Below, piece by piece: positions 31,767 through 39,325 of a DNA stretch of 64,000 nucleotides. The stretch comes from WYZ-LMO2 sp040514265 (GTDB lineage: Archaea; Halobacteriota; Archaeoglobi; Archaeoglobales; Archaeoglobaceae). A program made the translations under genes and the position numbers. Positions within the stretch are counted from its first letter, which is position 1. Each line of letters opens with the position of its first letter. Location: NCBI GenBank assembly GCA_040514265.1, contig JBEVCD010000017.1, forward strand, positions 1-64,000. The letters run 5' to 3'. The notes below the pieces were generated by a model. It was not told where the DNA came from. It did no database searches and saw only the letters and a program-made list of their open reading frames with translations.

Positions 31767-32702
31767 GTGAGCGGGCATGGAGAAGAAGGAGAGAAGGGAG
31801 ATAGAGGAGGCTTTCAAGAAGGTGAGGATCTTCGTGAGCTAATAAAATTTTTAAAATTCTGGATCGAGCCTCCGACGATACTTTTTCCCATACCCCTAAT
31901 ACCCCTTTACGTCGTGGCAGCTACCGGAAATACGATAGCCTCGATTCCCGCTATCTTGTACGCGTTCCTCATATCATCGGCTTCCAACCTCTGGAACCAC
32001 ACTAACGACGCCGAAGAAGACCTGACTTTCGGCTCCAGAGATTCCAGAATTCTGCTGAAATTCACGAAAATCTGCGTGGTGACATCCATCGCTTTGTATA
32101 CGCTGTCCTACGTTACTGTTCTGCTCTTCTCGGTTGACCGGGCAGCCCACATCTTCGCACTCGCACCTGTAGCGCTCACATGGCTCTACTCGGACAGGAT
32201 GTACCTCTACAGACTCTTCCGGTTCAGGCTTAAGGAACACTACGTCACGGAGCTGCTAACTTACGTTCTGACGTCTATCTCCGCCTTGGCGGTTCTCTGG
32301 AGCTTCTGTACGGAACTCTCTCCGTCCCTGATAGTACTGTCATTGCCGGTTATACTCCTCTACCTCTCACTCGCTGTCCTGAAGGACTTGAAAGATGTAA
32401 CCCAAGATGAGAAGATGGGTTACAGAACCCTGGCAATAGCGCTAGGTCCGGAGAACGTTCTGAAGGTCTCAGCGTCTCTTGCTGCGCTTTACTACTCGTC
32501 CCTCATCGCGGCGTACCACTTCGGTAAGCTGCCCCCCTTCGGCTTACTCGCACTCCCGGCTTACGCCCTCTTTTTGGCGAGGATGACGAAGAAGAACTGG
32601 AAAGTCTCGGTAGAGGACGTCCCGCTGATGAAACTCTACGTGTACCAGCTTCTGACTTCTTTCGCTTTGACTACAGCTTCAGCGCCGCTGCGTTTCTCGT
32701 GA
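31767..32702 (+). CDS. UbiA-type prenyltransferase
   Basis: A 311-residue membrane protein with about eight membrane segments and the two aspartate-rich motifs of the UbiA superfamily, NLWNHTNDAEED and LKDLKDVTQDEKMGYRTLA. Members join polyprenyl diphosphates to aromatic or glycerol lipids such as menaquinone precursors. The start is unclear. GTG 31767 is the only codon in frame before the first helix, yet GAGGTGA at 31764-31770 best serves ATG 31777, which opens a 20-codon ORF in another frame. The first 20 residues (SGHGEEGEKGDRGGF) look unlike protein. The 3' end overlaps the convergent gene by 32 bp. Confidence 0.8.
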   Translation: MSGHGEEGEKGDRGGFQEGEDLRELIKFLKFWIEPPTILFPIPLIPLYVVAATGNTIASIPAILYAFLISSASNLWNHTNDAEEDLTFGSRDSRILLKFTKICVVTSIALYTLSYVTVLLFSVDRAAHIFALAPVALTWLYSDRMYLYRLFRFRLKEHYVTELLTYVLTSISALAVLWSFCTELSPSLIVLSLPVILLYLSLAVLKDLKDVTQDEKMGYRTLAIALGPENVLKVSASLAALYYSSLIAAYHFGKLPPFGLLALPAYALFLARMTKKNWKVSVEDVPLMKLYVYQLLTSFALTTASAPLRFS

Positions 32703-33906
32703 GGTTCGAGAAGATTCCCCTCTCTATCTCTGTGAAGTATCTCCTGGTGGTGCTGAAGGTTAGGGACACGCAGTCGAAAACGGCGAAGGAATCCTCTAAA
32801 CAGTCTGCGATCGATGCAACGGCGGACTCGTAGATGAGTAGGAAGTTTACGTCTATGAAGAAAACTTCCGACTCCGAGTTCAGTAGGAAGTCGCAGAGTG
32901 TGGACAGCAGGTATTTAGTCGTCTCGCTGTAAGCTAAAAACATTCTATTGTAAAAACTGTCCAAGTTGTATAGGGAGGGGTAAAAGTTCGTGTTCGTGTC
33001 CATCAAACCCAGACCGCAGCAACCGTTCGTCTCCCTGCTGAACATCCAGAGAGCTTGCGGTGACGCGCCCAGAAACTCCCCACTTTCAGCCAGTCTCAGG
33101 AAGTTCTGACGGTAGCCAAGCCAATATCTCGCGGGTTTGCCGCTGATCGATCCTATCGCCACCCCCTCGAACTCGACCTCGACCTCTTTCAACAACCCAA
33201 CTTCGCTGCGGAGGATTTCGATGTTCTCATCCAGACTTCTGCCCCTCTCCGGGAACGTATCCTCGTACTTCACACTCTTAAAACGGCGGAAACCGATTCT
33301 GAGAAGTCCTCTGCCGATCTCCCTTCCGTTGAGCGCTATCTTCGGCGAGTTGAACGCCACTTCGAGCGGGAAGAGGTTGAGGGCTACAGCGACCTCGCCT
33401 CTATCGCGGAACACTCGCAGGACGTCGTTTATCGGGTAAACGTGCTTCTCCAGCAGGTATCTGGACATACTCCTGAGGGCGAGCTTGTTGCCCCTGACAT
33501 AGCTGGAGTAAGATCTCCTGTCTCTGATCATGGCAGTCAGAGTTTCGATCCTGCTGCCGATGTAGAGAGCTGGAAAAACTATTAGGCTGAATTTTCTGGA
33601 CTTGGAATCTCTTATAGCCCTCAAAACTTTTTCAGCGCCACCTGAATACTTCTCGACCTCGACCTCCTCGTCGATCAGCCAAAGCAGTCCGCCCCTAGTC
33701 CAGACACCTTTCCGTGTTGCAAACCCCTCCACCGGCACGCATACCGTGTCGCAGTTCAGGAGTTTCGAGAAGTCTCTGTGGTGTTTCATGAGTCCTGAGG
33801 TGAGGAAGAAAACGCCCAGATTGTAATCTCGTCTTTCGATCTTTCCTTTCAGATCTTCGATGGCAGCCTTCCTGTCCGGCAAAGCCGTGTAGACGTACTC
33901 AGCCAT
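32671..33906 (-). CDS. Uncharacterised protein, possibly FIST-like
   Basis: This 411-residue protein has no signal peptide or membrane segments. The first 210 residues (LGVFFLTSGLMKHHRDFSKL, VPVEGFATRKGVWTRGGLLW) and the later ISGKPARYWLGY recall FIST sensor proteins, but the match is weak and I do not claim it. A region near residues 285-305 (RETNGCCGLGLMDTNTNFYP) is rich in small residues and has adjacent cysteines. It overlaps the Roadblock gene and is the third gene of a KaiC-Roadblock operon, so a sensory role is inferred. Confidence 0.55.
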   Translation of the reverse strand: MAEYVYTALPDRKAAIEDLKGKIERRDYNLGVFFLTSGLMKHHRDFSKLLNCDTVCVPVEGFATRKGVWTRGGLLWLIDEEVEVEKYSGGAEKVLRAIRDSKSRKFSLIVFPALYIGSRIETLTAMIRDRRSYSSYVRGNKLALRSMSRYLLEKHVYPINDVLRVFRDRGEVAVALNLFPLEVAFNSPKIALNGREIGRGLLRIGFRRFKSVKYEDTFPERGRSLDENIEILRSEVGLLKEVEVEFEGVAIGSISGKPARYWLGYRQNFLRLAESGEFLGASPQALWMFSRETNGCCGLGLMDTNTNFYPSLYNLDSFYNRMFLAYSETTKYLLSTLCDFLLNSESEVFFIDVNFLLIYESAVASIADCLEDSFAVFDCVSLTFSTTRRYFTEIERGIFSNLTRNAAALKL

Positions 33907-34243
33907 GCTCCCCGAATCTTCGTCTCACGGTTGAAATGTCTATTCTCAGCTTGTAGAGCGACGCGGTTTCGCTGGCTAGAACTGCAAGGACCAGCGACCT
34001 CGAGAGGGGTTGCAGGAACAACCGGTAGTTCGAGATCTTCACTTCAAGGTCTTCGAAAGTGCTGGACTCTATGTAGTTGAGTAGCAGCTTTACCTGCTCT
34101 TCGAGCCAGTCGAGTATGTTTAGGACACCTCTCCTCTTTATGCCCGCAAATATCGCGACACCGTCAACTCTGTAGATCCCGACGAAAGCTACTCCGTCGT
34201 CGAGGAGGAGAGGTGAGAGGATTTCGCGAAAGGTTTCCCTCAT
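33899..34243 (-). CDS. Roadblock/LC7-like protein
   Basis: The 114-residue protein has the helix-sheet layout of the Roadblock/LC7 fold, with FVGIYRVDGVAIFAGIKR as central strands, a long helix (ILDWLEEQVKLLLNYIES) and VLAVLASETASLYKLRIDIS at the end. Archaeal Roadblock proteins act as partners of small GTPases or signalling ATPases. It overlaps the genes on both sides (8 bp and 4 bp), so translation is tightly coupled to the KaiC-like ATPase. Confidence 0.6.
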   Translation of the reverse strand: MRETFREILSPLLLDDGVAFVGIYRVDGVAIFAGIKRRGVLNILDWLEEQVKLLLNYIESSTFEDLEVKISNYRLFLQPLSRSLVLAVLASETASLYKLRIDISTVRRRFGEHG

Positions 34244-35028
34244 ACGAGTCTCTTCCTGATCTTCTCAAGTTCTTCTCTCTTCAGCATGCCCTCGCGGCAG
34301 AGCTTCTTCAGCTTCTCCTTGCACCTTTCCGGAATCGGAAGGTCGTCAACTTCGGCATCGAAACCCTCGGTTCGCTTTTCTTCGACGACTATTCCGGCAC
34401 CCTCGATTATCGAGAACGGAAAGACTCCGTCGAAGTGCGGAGACATGCGGTGCTTTAATATGCGCAGAGTTCTGCTGTAAACTTCTCCGTAACCGACGTT
34501 TTTGAGGTAGATGACGGAATCCGCAAGGAAGAGAGGGATGTTGACGTTCCCGTCGGCAACTCCGACGAGCGGTTCCTCGATTGTTACAACAGCTGTTCCG
34601 CACTCTCTGAGATTTTTAAAGAACCAGTTTACCTCGTTTCTCACTCTCGAACTCTCCACGTTCGCAACGAGAGGTGTGAAGGAGTCTACAACTATCCTGA
34701 TATCCCTGCCGCTTACGAACTTCACGAGATCGCTTCCGACGAACGAGTCCTCAACGTAGAACTTGCCGACCCTCAGCAATCCGTTCTCGATATACTTTTC
34801 GAGGTCCCACCCCAGCGATTTTGCTATTCTCACCAGTTCGTCCTTCTCCAAGTCGAAGGAGGCGTAAACACCATGCTGCCCACTTTCAAGACCTTCCAGC
34901 AGGAACTGTATCGAGAAAATTGTCTTTCCGCAACCCACGGTTCCGAACACGGCGTTTACGGTATTTTTTACAAAGCCGCCGAAGAGTAATTCGTCGAAAC
35001 CGAATATCCCGGTCGGAATTCTTTCCAT
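34240..35028 (-). CDS. KaiC/GvpD-like RecA-fold ATPase
   Basis: A single-domain KaiC-like ATPase of 262 residues. It has the family start RIPTGIFGFDELLFGGFVKN, a complete Walker A GTVGCGKT at residues 29-36, acidic residues after the second strand (FDLEKDE) and Walker B IRIVVDSFTPL (D115). A C-terminal extension from about residue 215 is helical and charged. Such proteins act as signalling switches in Archaea. The start at 35028 is 24 bp from a TATA-like box. It is the first gene of a three-gene operon. Confidence 0.83.
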   Translation of the reverse strand: MERIPTGIFGFDELLFGGFVKNTVNAVFGTVGCGKTIFSIQFLLEGLESGQHGVYASFDLEKDELVRIAKSLGWDLEKYIENGLLRVGKFYVEDSFVGSDLVKFVSGRDIRIVVDSFTPLVANVESSRVRNEVNWFFKNLRECGTAVVTIEEPLVGVADGNVNIPLFLADSVIYLKNVGYGEVYSRTLRILKHRMSPHFDGVFPFSIIEGAGIVVEEKRTEGFDAEVDDLPIPERCKEKLKKLCREGMLKREELEKIRKRLV

Positions 35029-35045
35029 GCTCTCAGTCTCATCTA

Positions 35046-35056
35046 ATTATTATAAA
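35046..35056 (-). promoter_or_regulatory. TATA-like box for the KaiC/Roadblock operon
   Basis: TTTATAATAAT on the minus strand is centred about 24 bp before ATG 35028. Confidence 0.55.
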
Positions 35057-35091
35057 ACATTGTTGGTTCTCAAGCATTCGGTTTTGATCAA

Positions 35092-35101
35092 AAATTTAAA
35101 T
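35092..35101 (+). promoter_or_regulatory. TATA-like box for the geranylgeranyl-reductase-like gene
   Basis: AAATTTAAAT is centred about 25 bp before ATG 35121. Confidence 0.55.
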
Positions 35102-35120
35102 TGTTGGGATAACACCCGGC

Positions 35121-36074
35121 ATGCGTATAGCCGTAGTCGGCGGCAGTATAGCCGGGCTGGAGTGCGGGATAAACTTAGCCGACGAGCACGAAGTCACGAT
35201 ATTCGAAGAGCACGACGAGATAGGTTACCCTCTGCAGTGCGGGGAGGGCTGGATGAGTGTCATCGAGCCATACGGATTCGTAACGAACGAAATCGACACG
35301 CTTCTGCTGAGAAAGCTCGACGTCCGCCACATGGAGGTCAAGGACGTTGTGCGCTACGACGTCAGGGGTTCGATGCTCGTTATCGATAGACCGAAGATGG
35401 AGAAGTTGATGGCGAGGGAAGCTATCAAAAGGGGCTGCGAGATAGTCGTCGGGAGGAAGGTGAGGATCGGGGAACTCGTCAAAGAATACGACATCGTTAT
35501 CGACGCTTCCGGTCACCCGTCGCAGTACGACAGAGAATTCGGGAAAAAGCCCAGAGGTGCCGTGGGTTTGCAGGCGAGGTGCAAACTCGACTGCGAGGAG
35601 GCGATAATGGACGTCTGCAGCGCGATCGACGGCTATTTCTGGGTATTTCCTAAGGGAGACGGGACGGCTAACGTCGGCGTAGGGTACTGGAAGAAGAAAG
35701 CCGGTTGGTTCAGGCTCAGGGAGCAGCTCGACAGGTACATCGAATTCTTGGGTGGTGAAGCTCTCTGGTACACCGGCGGAACGATAGGGATGGGGTTGAA
35801 CCGCCCCTTCGTCAGATTCGTCGGCGAAACACCGGTAGCCATGGTCGGCGATTCGGCTGGGATGGCTGACCCCTACTACGGGGAGGGTATGACAAAAGCC
35901 GTGGCGGCGGCGAGGATCCTGGCTGAGTGCGTGGAGAATTTGGAGGACTACGAACCTAGATTCATGCGGGCGCTCGGCAGAATTTACAGGGAGTCCATGT
36001 TTGCATACACGCTCCGACGGGCTTCTCTGCTGTTCCCCGTCGTCAAACTTTTCCGCCTTCGAAGCCGATTTTAA
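35121..36074 (+). CDS. Geranylgeranyl reductase family flavoprotein
   Basis: The 317-residue protein begins with an FAD dinucleotide motif (MRIAVVGGSIAGLECGINLA) and holds YPLQCGEGW, the motif of archaeal geranylgeranyl reductases that hydrogenate isoprenoid lipid chains. It also has GDGTANVGVGYW and GDSAGMADPYYGEGMTKAV. At 317 residues it lacks part of the C-terminal region found in full-length (390-400 residue) lipid reductases. Archaeoglobales carry several paralogues acting on lipids or menaquinone side chains. Substrate is open. Confidence 0.85.
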   Translation: MRIAVVGGSIAGLECGINLADEHEVTIFEEHDEIGYPLQCGEGWMSVIEPYGFVTNEIDTLLLRKLDVRHMEVKDVVRYDVRGSMLVIDRPKMEKLMAREAIKRGCEIVVGRKVRIGELVKEYDIVIDASGHPSQYDREFGKKPRGAVGLQARCKLDCEEAIMDVCSAIDGYFWVFPKGDGTANVGVGYWKKKAGWFRLREQLDRYIEFLGGEALWYTGGTIGMGLNRPFVRFVGETPVAMVGDSAGMADPYYGEGMTKAVAAARILAECVENLEDYEPRFMRALGRIYRESMFAYTLRRASLLFPVVKLFRLRSRF

Positions 36075-36094
36075 GCTTGCAAGAGACAAGCGCT

Positions 36095-37207
36095 ATGGAC
36101 GTCGTGGAGTTACTGAAGAAACTCGTTAAAATCGACACGCGCAATCCGCCGGGTTACACCGGTGAAGCCGTCGAATTCCTTCAGAACTTCTTCAGCTCCT
36201 ACGAATGCAGAGTCTACGAGAAGAACGGAAAGCTCAGCATAGTTGTCGAGGTCAGCAAGGGGAAGCCCACGCTCATGCTGACCTCGCACCTGGACACCGT
36301 CCCCGCCAGCGACGCTCTGCTGAATCCGGTGATCGTGGACGGAAAACTCTACGGAAGGGGGAGCTGCGACGCGAAAGCCAGTGTCGCAGCCATGAGTGTT
36401 GCGGCGATCGAAGCTGACGTAGAATGCGGCTTAAAGCTCACCTTCACAGCCGACGAGGAAGTAGGAGGAGCCCACGGACTCGGATACGTTTTCGAGCGCG
36501 AGGGAGCCGATGCTGTGATCGTCGGAGAACCTACAGGGCTCGACGCAGTAGGCGTGCTGCAGGCAGCAGTCGTTGCTGTTGACCTGGAGTTTGAGGGTGA
36601 GAGCGGGCACACGGCTATGAAGGACGCGAGTCTCGGGGCTATTTACAGAGCGGCTGTTTACATCTTGGATGCCGTAAAGCGCTTCAGAGAGATGAGCGGG
36701 GACTACGGAAGCTACGCTGAAGAGCTCAGAAAGCTCGGCTTTGAGTTCACGCTGAAGAGCTGGCAAGCAGTCTTTAATCCGGCGATGATAAGCGGTGGAG
36801 TTAAAAGGAACGTCGTAGCACCTTCGTGCGTCGTAAAAGCGGATGTCCGCTTCGCGCCCTGGATTCCGATCTCTGAAGTCAGAGAGGCTCTGAACTGCGG
36901 TTGCAGGGTGAAAGTTGAGGGCTTCCTGCAACCTTACGGCTTCGGTTTTGACTCCGTAAAAAAGGAGGACGACGTGAAGCTGCTCAGAATACTCGGAAAG
37001 GTCGCGGGAAGATACGGGAAACCCAAAGCCGTTTTCAGCCTGGGAGTCGGTGATACGAGACACGTCAGAAAGCACGGGGTGCCGGCTTTCTACTACGGTC
37101 CCTCAGGCGGAGACATTCACGGGGAGAACGAATTCGTCTACCTGCACGAGCTCAGAGAGTTCGTCGAAGCCTACAAAAAGATTGTTGAGCTCTTCAAAAC
37201 GTTCTGA
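36095..37207 (+). CDS. M20 family peptidase/deacylase (ArgE/DapE-like)
   Basis: The 370-residue zinc hydrolase has LVKIDTRNPPG, the His ligand in TSHLDTVPAS, the bridging Asp in YGRGSCDAKASVAAM, and the catalytic glutamates in TFTADEEVGGAHG. A dimerisation domain follows (SGHTAMKDASLGAIYRA), and HGENEFVYLHEL ends the active site. The family includes succinyl-diaminopimelate desuccinylase and acetylornithine deacetylase. A DapL-like aminotransferase elsewhere in the window makes a lysine role possible but not certain. Start ATG 36095 was preferred to the codon at 36077. It overlaps the convergent SAM synthetase gene by 14 bp. Confidence 0.85.
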   Translation: MDVVELLKKLVKIDTRNPPGYTGEAVEFLQNFFSSYECRVYEKNGKLSIVVEVSKGKPTLMLTSHLDTVPASDALLNPVIVDGKLYGRGSCDAKASVAAMSVAAIEADVECGLKLTFTADEEVGGAHGLGYVFEREGADAVIVGEPTGLDAVGVLQAAVVAVDLEFEGESGHTAMKDASLGAIYRAAVYILDAVKRFREMSGDYGSYAEELRKLGFEFTLKSWQAVFNPAMISGGVKRNVVAPSCVVKADVRFAPWIPISEVREALNCGCRVKVEGFLQPYGFGFDSVKKEDDVKLLRILGKVAGRYGKPKAVFSLGVGDTRHVRKHGVPAFYYGPSGGDIHGENEFVYLHELREFVEAYKKIVELFKTF

Positions 37208-38393
37208 TTTTGTCTTCGAGTATCATCTCAGTGATTTTTGTTACCTCCGCTATCATTTCCTCTGCTATCTTCGCCGCCCTGGCGGCGATCGCGTCGAAAT
37301 CCGCTCCGCTCTTCGGCAGTATCTGGATGTCGAGTATCCTCGGCTCGTTTATCGGTCTTCCTATCTGGCTGAGAATCTTGACGTAGACTTCCCTTATACC
37401 CTCGATTTCCTCGTAACACTTCTGCGCGATCATGTTCGCCATTACGTTGTACAGCTTCCCGACGTGATTGACAGGGTTCTTACCGCTGCTCGCCTCTATG
37501 CTCATCGGTCTGCTCGGCGTTATCAGTCCGTTGACCCTGTTTCCCCTCCCCACACTGCCGTCGTCTCCGTTCTCAGCCGAAGTTCCGGTGACAGTTATGT
37601 AGACGCAGTTCGTCTCGTAGTCGTCGGCTGTGTTCACGTTGACCTCTACCTCTCGCTGAGTGTATTCGGAGGCGATATCGCGAACGAAGGATGCGAGTTC
37701 GGACTTCACGGAGTCGTACTCTCTGATGTTCGCGACGTGTCTGTCGACGAGAGCTGCCGCGATCGTGAGCGTTATCTTATCTCCCTCCCGGAGCCCCATG
37801 ACCTTTACGTCCTCCCCCACAGCCTTTTCCGACTTCCTGAATTCCTCGTATATCCTCCTCTCGACGTTGTACACGAGCCTCTCGGTTTCCGACAGGGGGG
37901 CGAATCCTATCCCGAAAGACGTGTCGTTTGCGAGCGGAGCCTCGCCCCTTCTGCGTCTGAACACGTCTTGGAGGTCTGTGCTGCCTTCTCCTATCCTGAC
38001 GTCGAATATCATGTCGGTTTCGGGGTTCAGATACCTCATGGATCTCCTGATGTAATCCTTCGCAGCCCTGAGGGCTATCCGATCGGTCGGAATGTACTCT
38101 CCCTCGTAGAACTTCGTAGCCCTGCCGACGAGGAGAACGTATATCGGCTGGATTAGCTCCCCGCCTCCGAACTTCGGATTCGACTTTCCGGCGACTATCT
38201 GCGTTTCGTCGGTGTTGTGGTGTAGGATCACTCCGAACCTCTTGATGTACTCTCTGCTCAATGCTCTGCTCATGGCCTCTGCGATGCCGTCGGCGAGGCT
38301 GTCGGGGTGACCTATGCCCTTTCTCTCTACGATCTCGATCTTCCTTTCTTCAATCGGCGTGTGAGTGAGCTTTTCGACGCTTATGTTCGGCAT
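37194..38393 (-). CDS. mat: Archaeal S-adenosylmethionine synthetase
   Basis: The archaeal-type methionine adenosyltransferase makes SAM from methionine and ATP. The 399-residue protein has ERKGIGHPDSLADGIAEA, HHNTDETQIVAG, DVRIGEGSTDL, TGTSAENGDDGSVGRGN and SIEASSGKNPVNHVGKLYN, all hallmarks. An open frame extends to 38459, but ATG 38393 lies exactly 26 bp from a TATA box and gives MPNISVEKL, so the transcript is probably leaderless. Confidence 0.95.
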   Translation of the reverse strand: MPNISVEKLTHTPIEERKIEIVERKGIGHPDSLADGIAEAMSRALSREYIKRFGVILHHNTDETQIVAGKSNPKFGGGELIQPIYVLLVGRATKFYEGEYIPTDRIALRAAKDYIRRSMRYLNPETDMIFDVRIGEGSTDLQDVFRRRRGEAPLANDTSFGIGFAPLSETERLVYNVERRIYEEFRKSEKAVGEDVKVMGLREGDKITLTIAAALVDRHVANIREYDSVKSELASFVRDIASEYTQREVEVNVNTADDYETNCVYITVTGTSAENGDDGSVGRGNRVNGLITPSRPMSIEASSGKNPVNHVGKLYNVMANMIAQKCYEEIEGIREVYVKILSQIGRPINEPRILDIQILPKSGADFDAIAARAAKIAEEMIAEVTKITEMILEDKIRTF

Positions 38394-38413
38394 AAATCTT
38401 TTGATCATCCGGG

Positions 38414-38423
38414 GAATATAAAG
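38414..38423 (-). promoter_or_regulatory. TATA-like box for SAM synthetase
   Basis: CTTTATATTC on the minus strand is centred 26 bp before ATG 38393. Confidence 0.6.
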
Positions 38424-38459
38424 GTTGAGCGTAACCCGCGTTTTCCCACTTTTACGCAA

Positions 38460-38469
38460 ACTTTAATTG
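38460..38469 (+). promoter_or_regulatory. TATA-like box for the small gene at 38491
   Basis: ACTTTAATTG is centred 26 bp before ATG 38491 and supports that start. Confidence 0.5.
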
Positions 38470-38490
38470 AGAATCAGGTTAAATTTATGC

Positions 38491-38700
38491 ATGGGACTCG
38501 AAGAGGAGGTAGTGCTGCTCATTAAGAGAGCACTCAGCGAACGAATAGCCGCAGACGGTGTCCGGTTTTTGGACGTTCACAGAGCGAACGAGTTCGCCGT
38601 CGAGATGGGTATCGACGCCAGCTGCGTGAAGCCCGTGATCGAAACGATAAACAGCGTTCTCGAAGCGAAGTGGAAGTCGAGAGACTCGAACATTCTGTGA
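38491..38700 (+). CDS. Small helical hypothetical protein
   Basis: A 69-residue protein starting MGLEEEVVLLIKRALSERIA and containing FLDVHRANEFAVEMGID. It is acidic and predicted mostly helical, with a layout resembling a winged-helix or helix-turn-helix fragment. I recognise no family. Leaderless spacing to a TATA box and its fit between two regulated genes support that it is real. Confidence 0.6.
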   Translation: MGLEEEVVLLIKRALSERIAADGVRFLDVHRANEFAVEMGIDASCVKPVIETINSVLEAKWKSRDSNIL

Positions 38701-38710
38701 AACGAAAGAG

Positions 38711-38720
38711 ATTTTAAATT
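38711..38720 (+). promoter_or_regulatory. TATA-like box for the phosphoribosyltransferase/adenine deaminase operon
   Basis: ATTTTAAATT is centred 25 bp before ATG 38741. Confidence 0.55.
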
Positions 38721-38740
38721 TGGAACAATTCGCAACGTCG

Positions 38741-39325
38741 ATGACTCTCAAGTGTCTGCTTTACACCTGGGAGGACATCGTAAAGCTCTGCGAGGAGCTG
38801 GCTAGGAAGATAAAGGAGAGCGGCTACAGGCCAGACGTAATAGTGGCGGTCGCGAGAGGTGGGTGGGTTCCGGCGAGGATCCTCTGCGACCATCTCGACG
38901 TCAGAGAGCTTTACAGCGTGAAGACTGAGCACTGGGGCGTAGTCGCGACGCCTACGGGTGAGGCAAAAATAACCCAGCCCCTCAACGTGAGTCTGAAAGG
39001 GAAGAGAGTTCTGATCGTCGACGACGTAGCCGACACGGGAGACACGATAAAGGTCGTAGCCGAGCACGTAAAAAGCCTCTCACCAGCCGAAGTGAAGATA
39101 GCTGTGATAGATTACAAGAAAACGTCGAAGTTTGAACCACACTACTACGCTGCCCTGATGGAGGAGTGGAGGTGGATAGTTTACCCGTGGAGCATAAGGG
39201 AAGATCTGAAGGATCTCCTCAAGAGGAGAGAGGTCAAAAACGTTGAAGAGGCTCTGGATTATCTCAGAAGTCTCGACCTCGAAGTCGACAGGAAGCTGGT
39301 GGAGGATGTCATCACGGATTGCTGA
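38741..39325 (+). CDS. Phosphoribosyltransferase (purine salvage type)
   Basis: The 194-residue type I phosphoribosyltransferase has the PRPP loop RVLIVDDVADTGDTIKVVA and an upstream VAVARGGWVPARIL. It resembles COG2236 proteins (Hpt-like, nucleobase:PRPP transferases). It overlaps adenine deaminase by 20 bases. Conversion of adenine to hypoxanthine followed by phosphoribosylation would make a coherent salvage operon, although the base specificity cannot be read from sequence. Confidence 0.85.
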   Translation: MTLKCLLYTWEDIVKLCEELARKIKESGYRPDVIVAVARGGWVPARILCDHLDVRELYSVKTEHWGVVATPTGEAKITQPLNVSLKGKRVLIVDDVADTGDTIKVVAEHVKSLSPAEVKIAVIDYKKTSKFEPHYYAALMEEWRWIVYPWSIREDLKDLLKRREVKNVEEALDYLRSLDLEVDRKLVEDVITDC

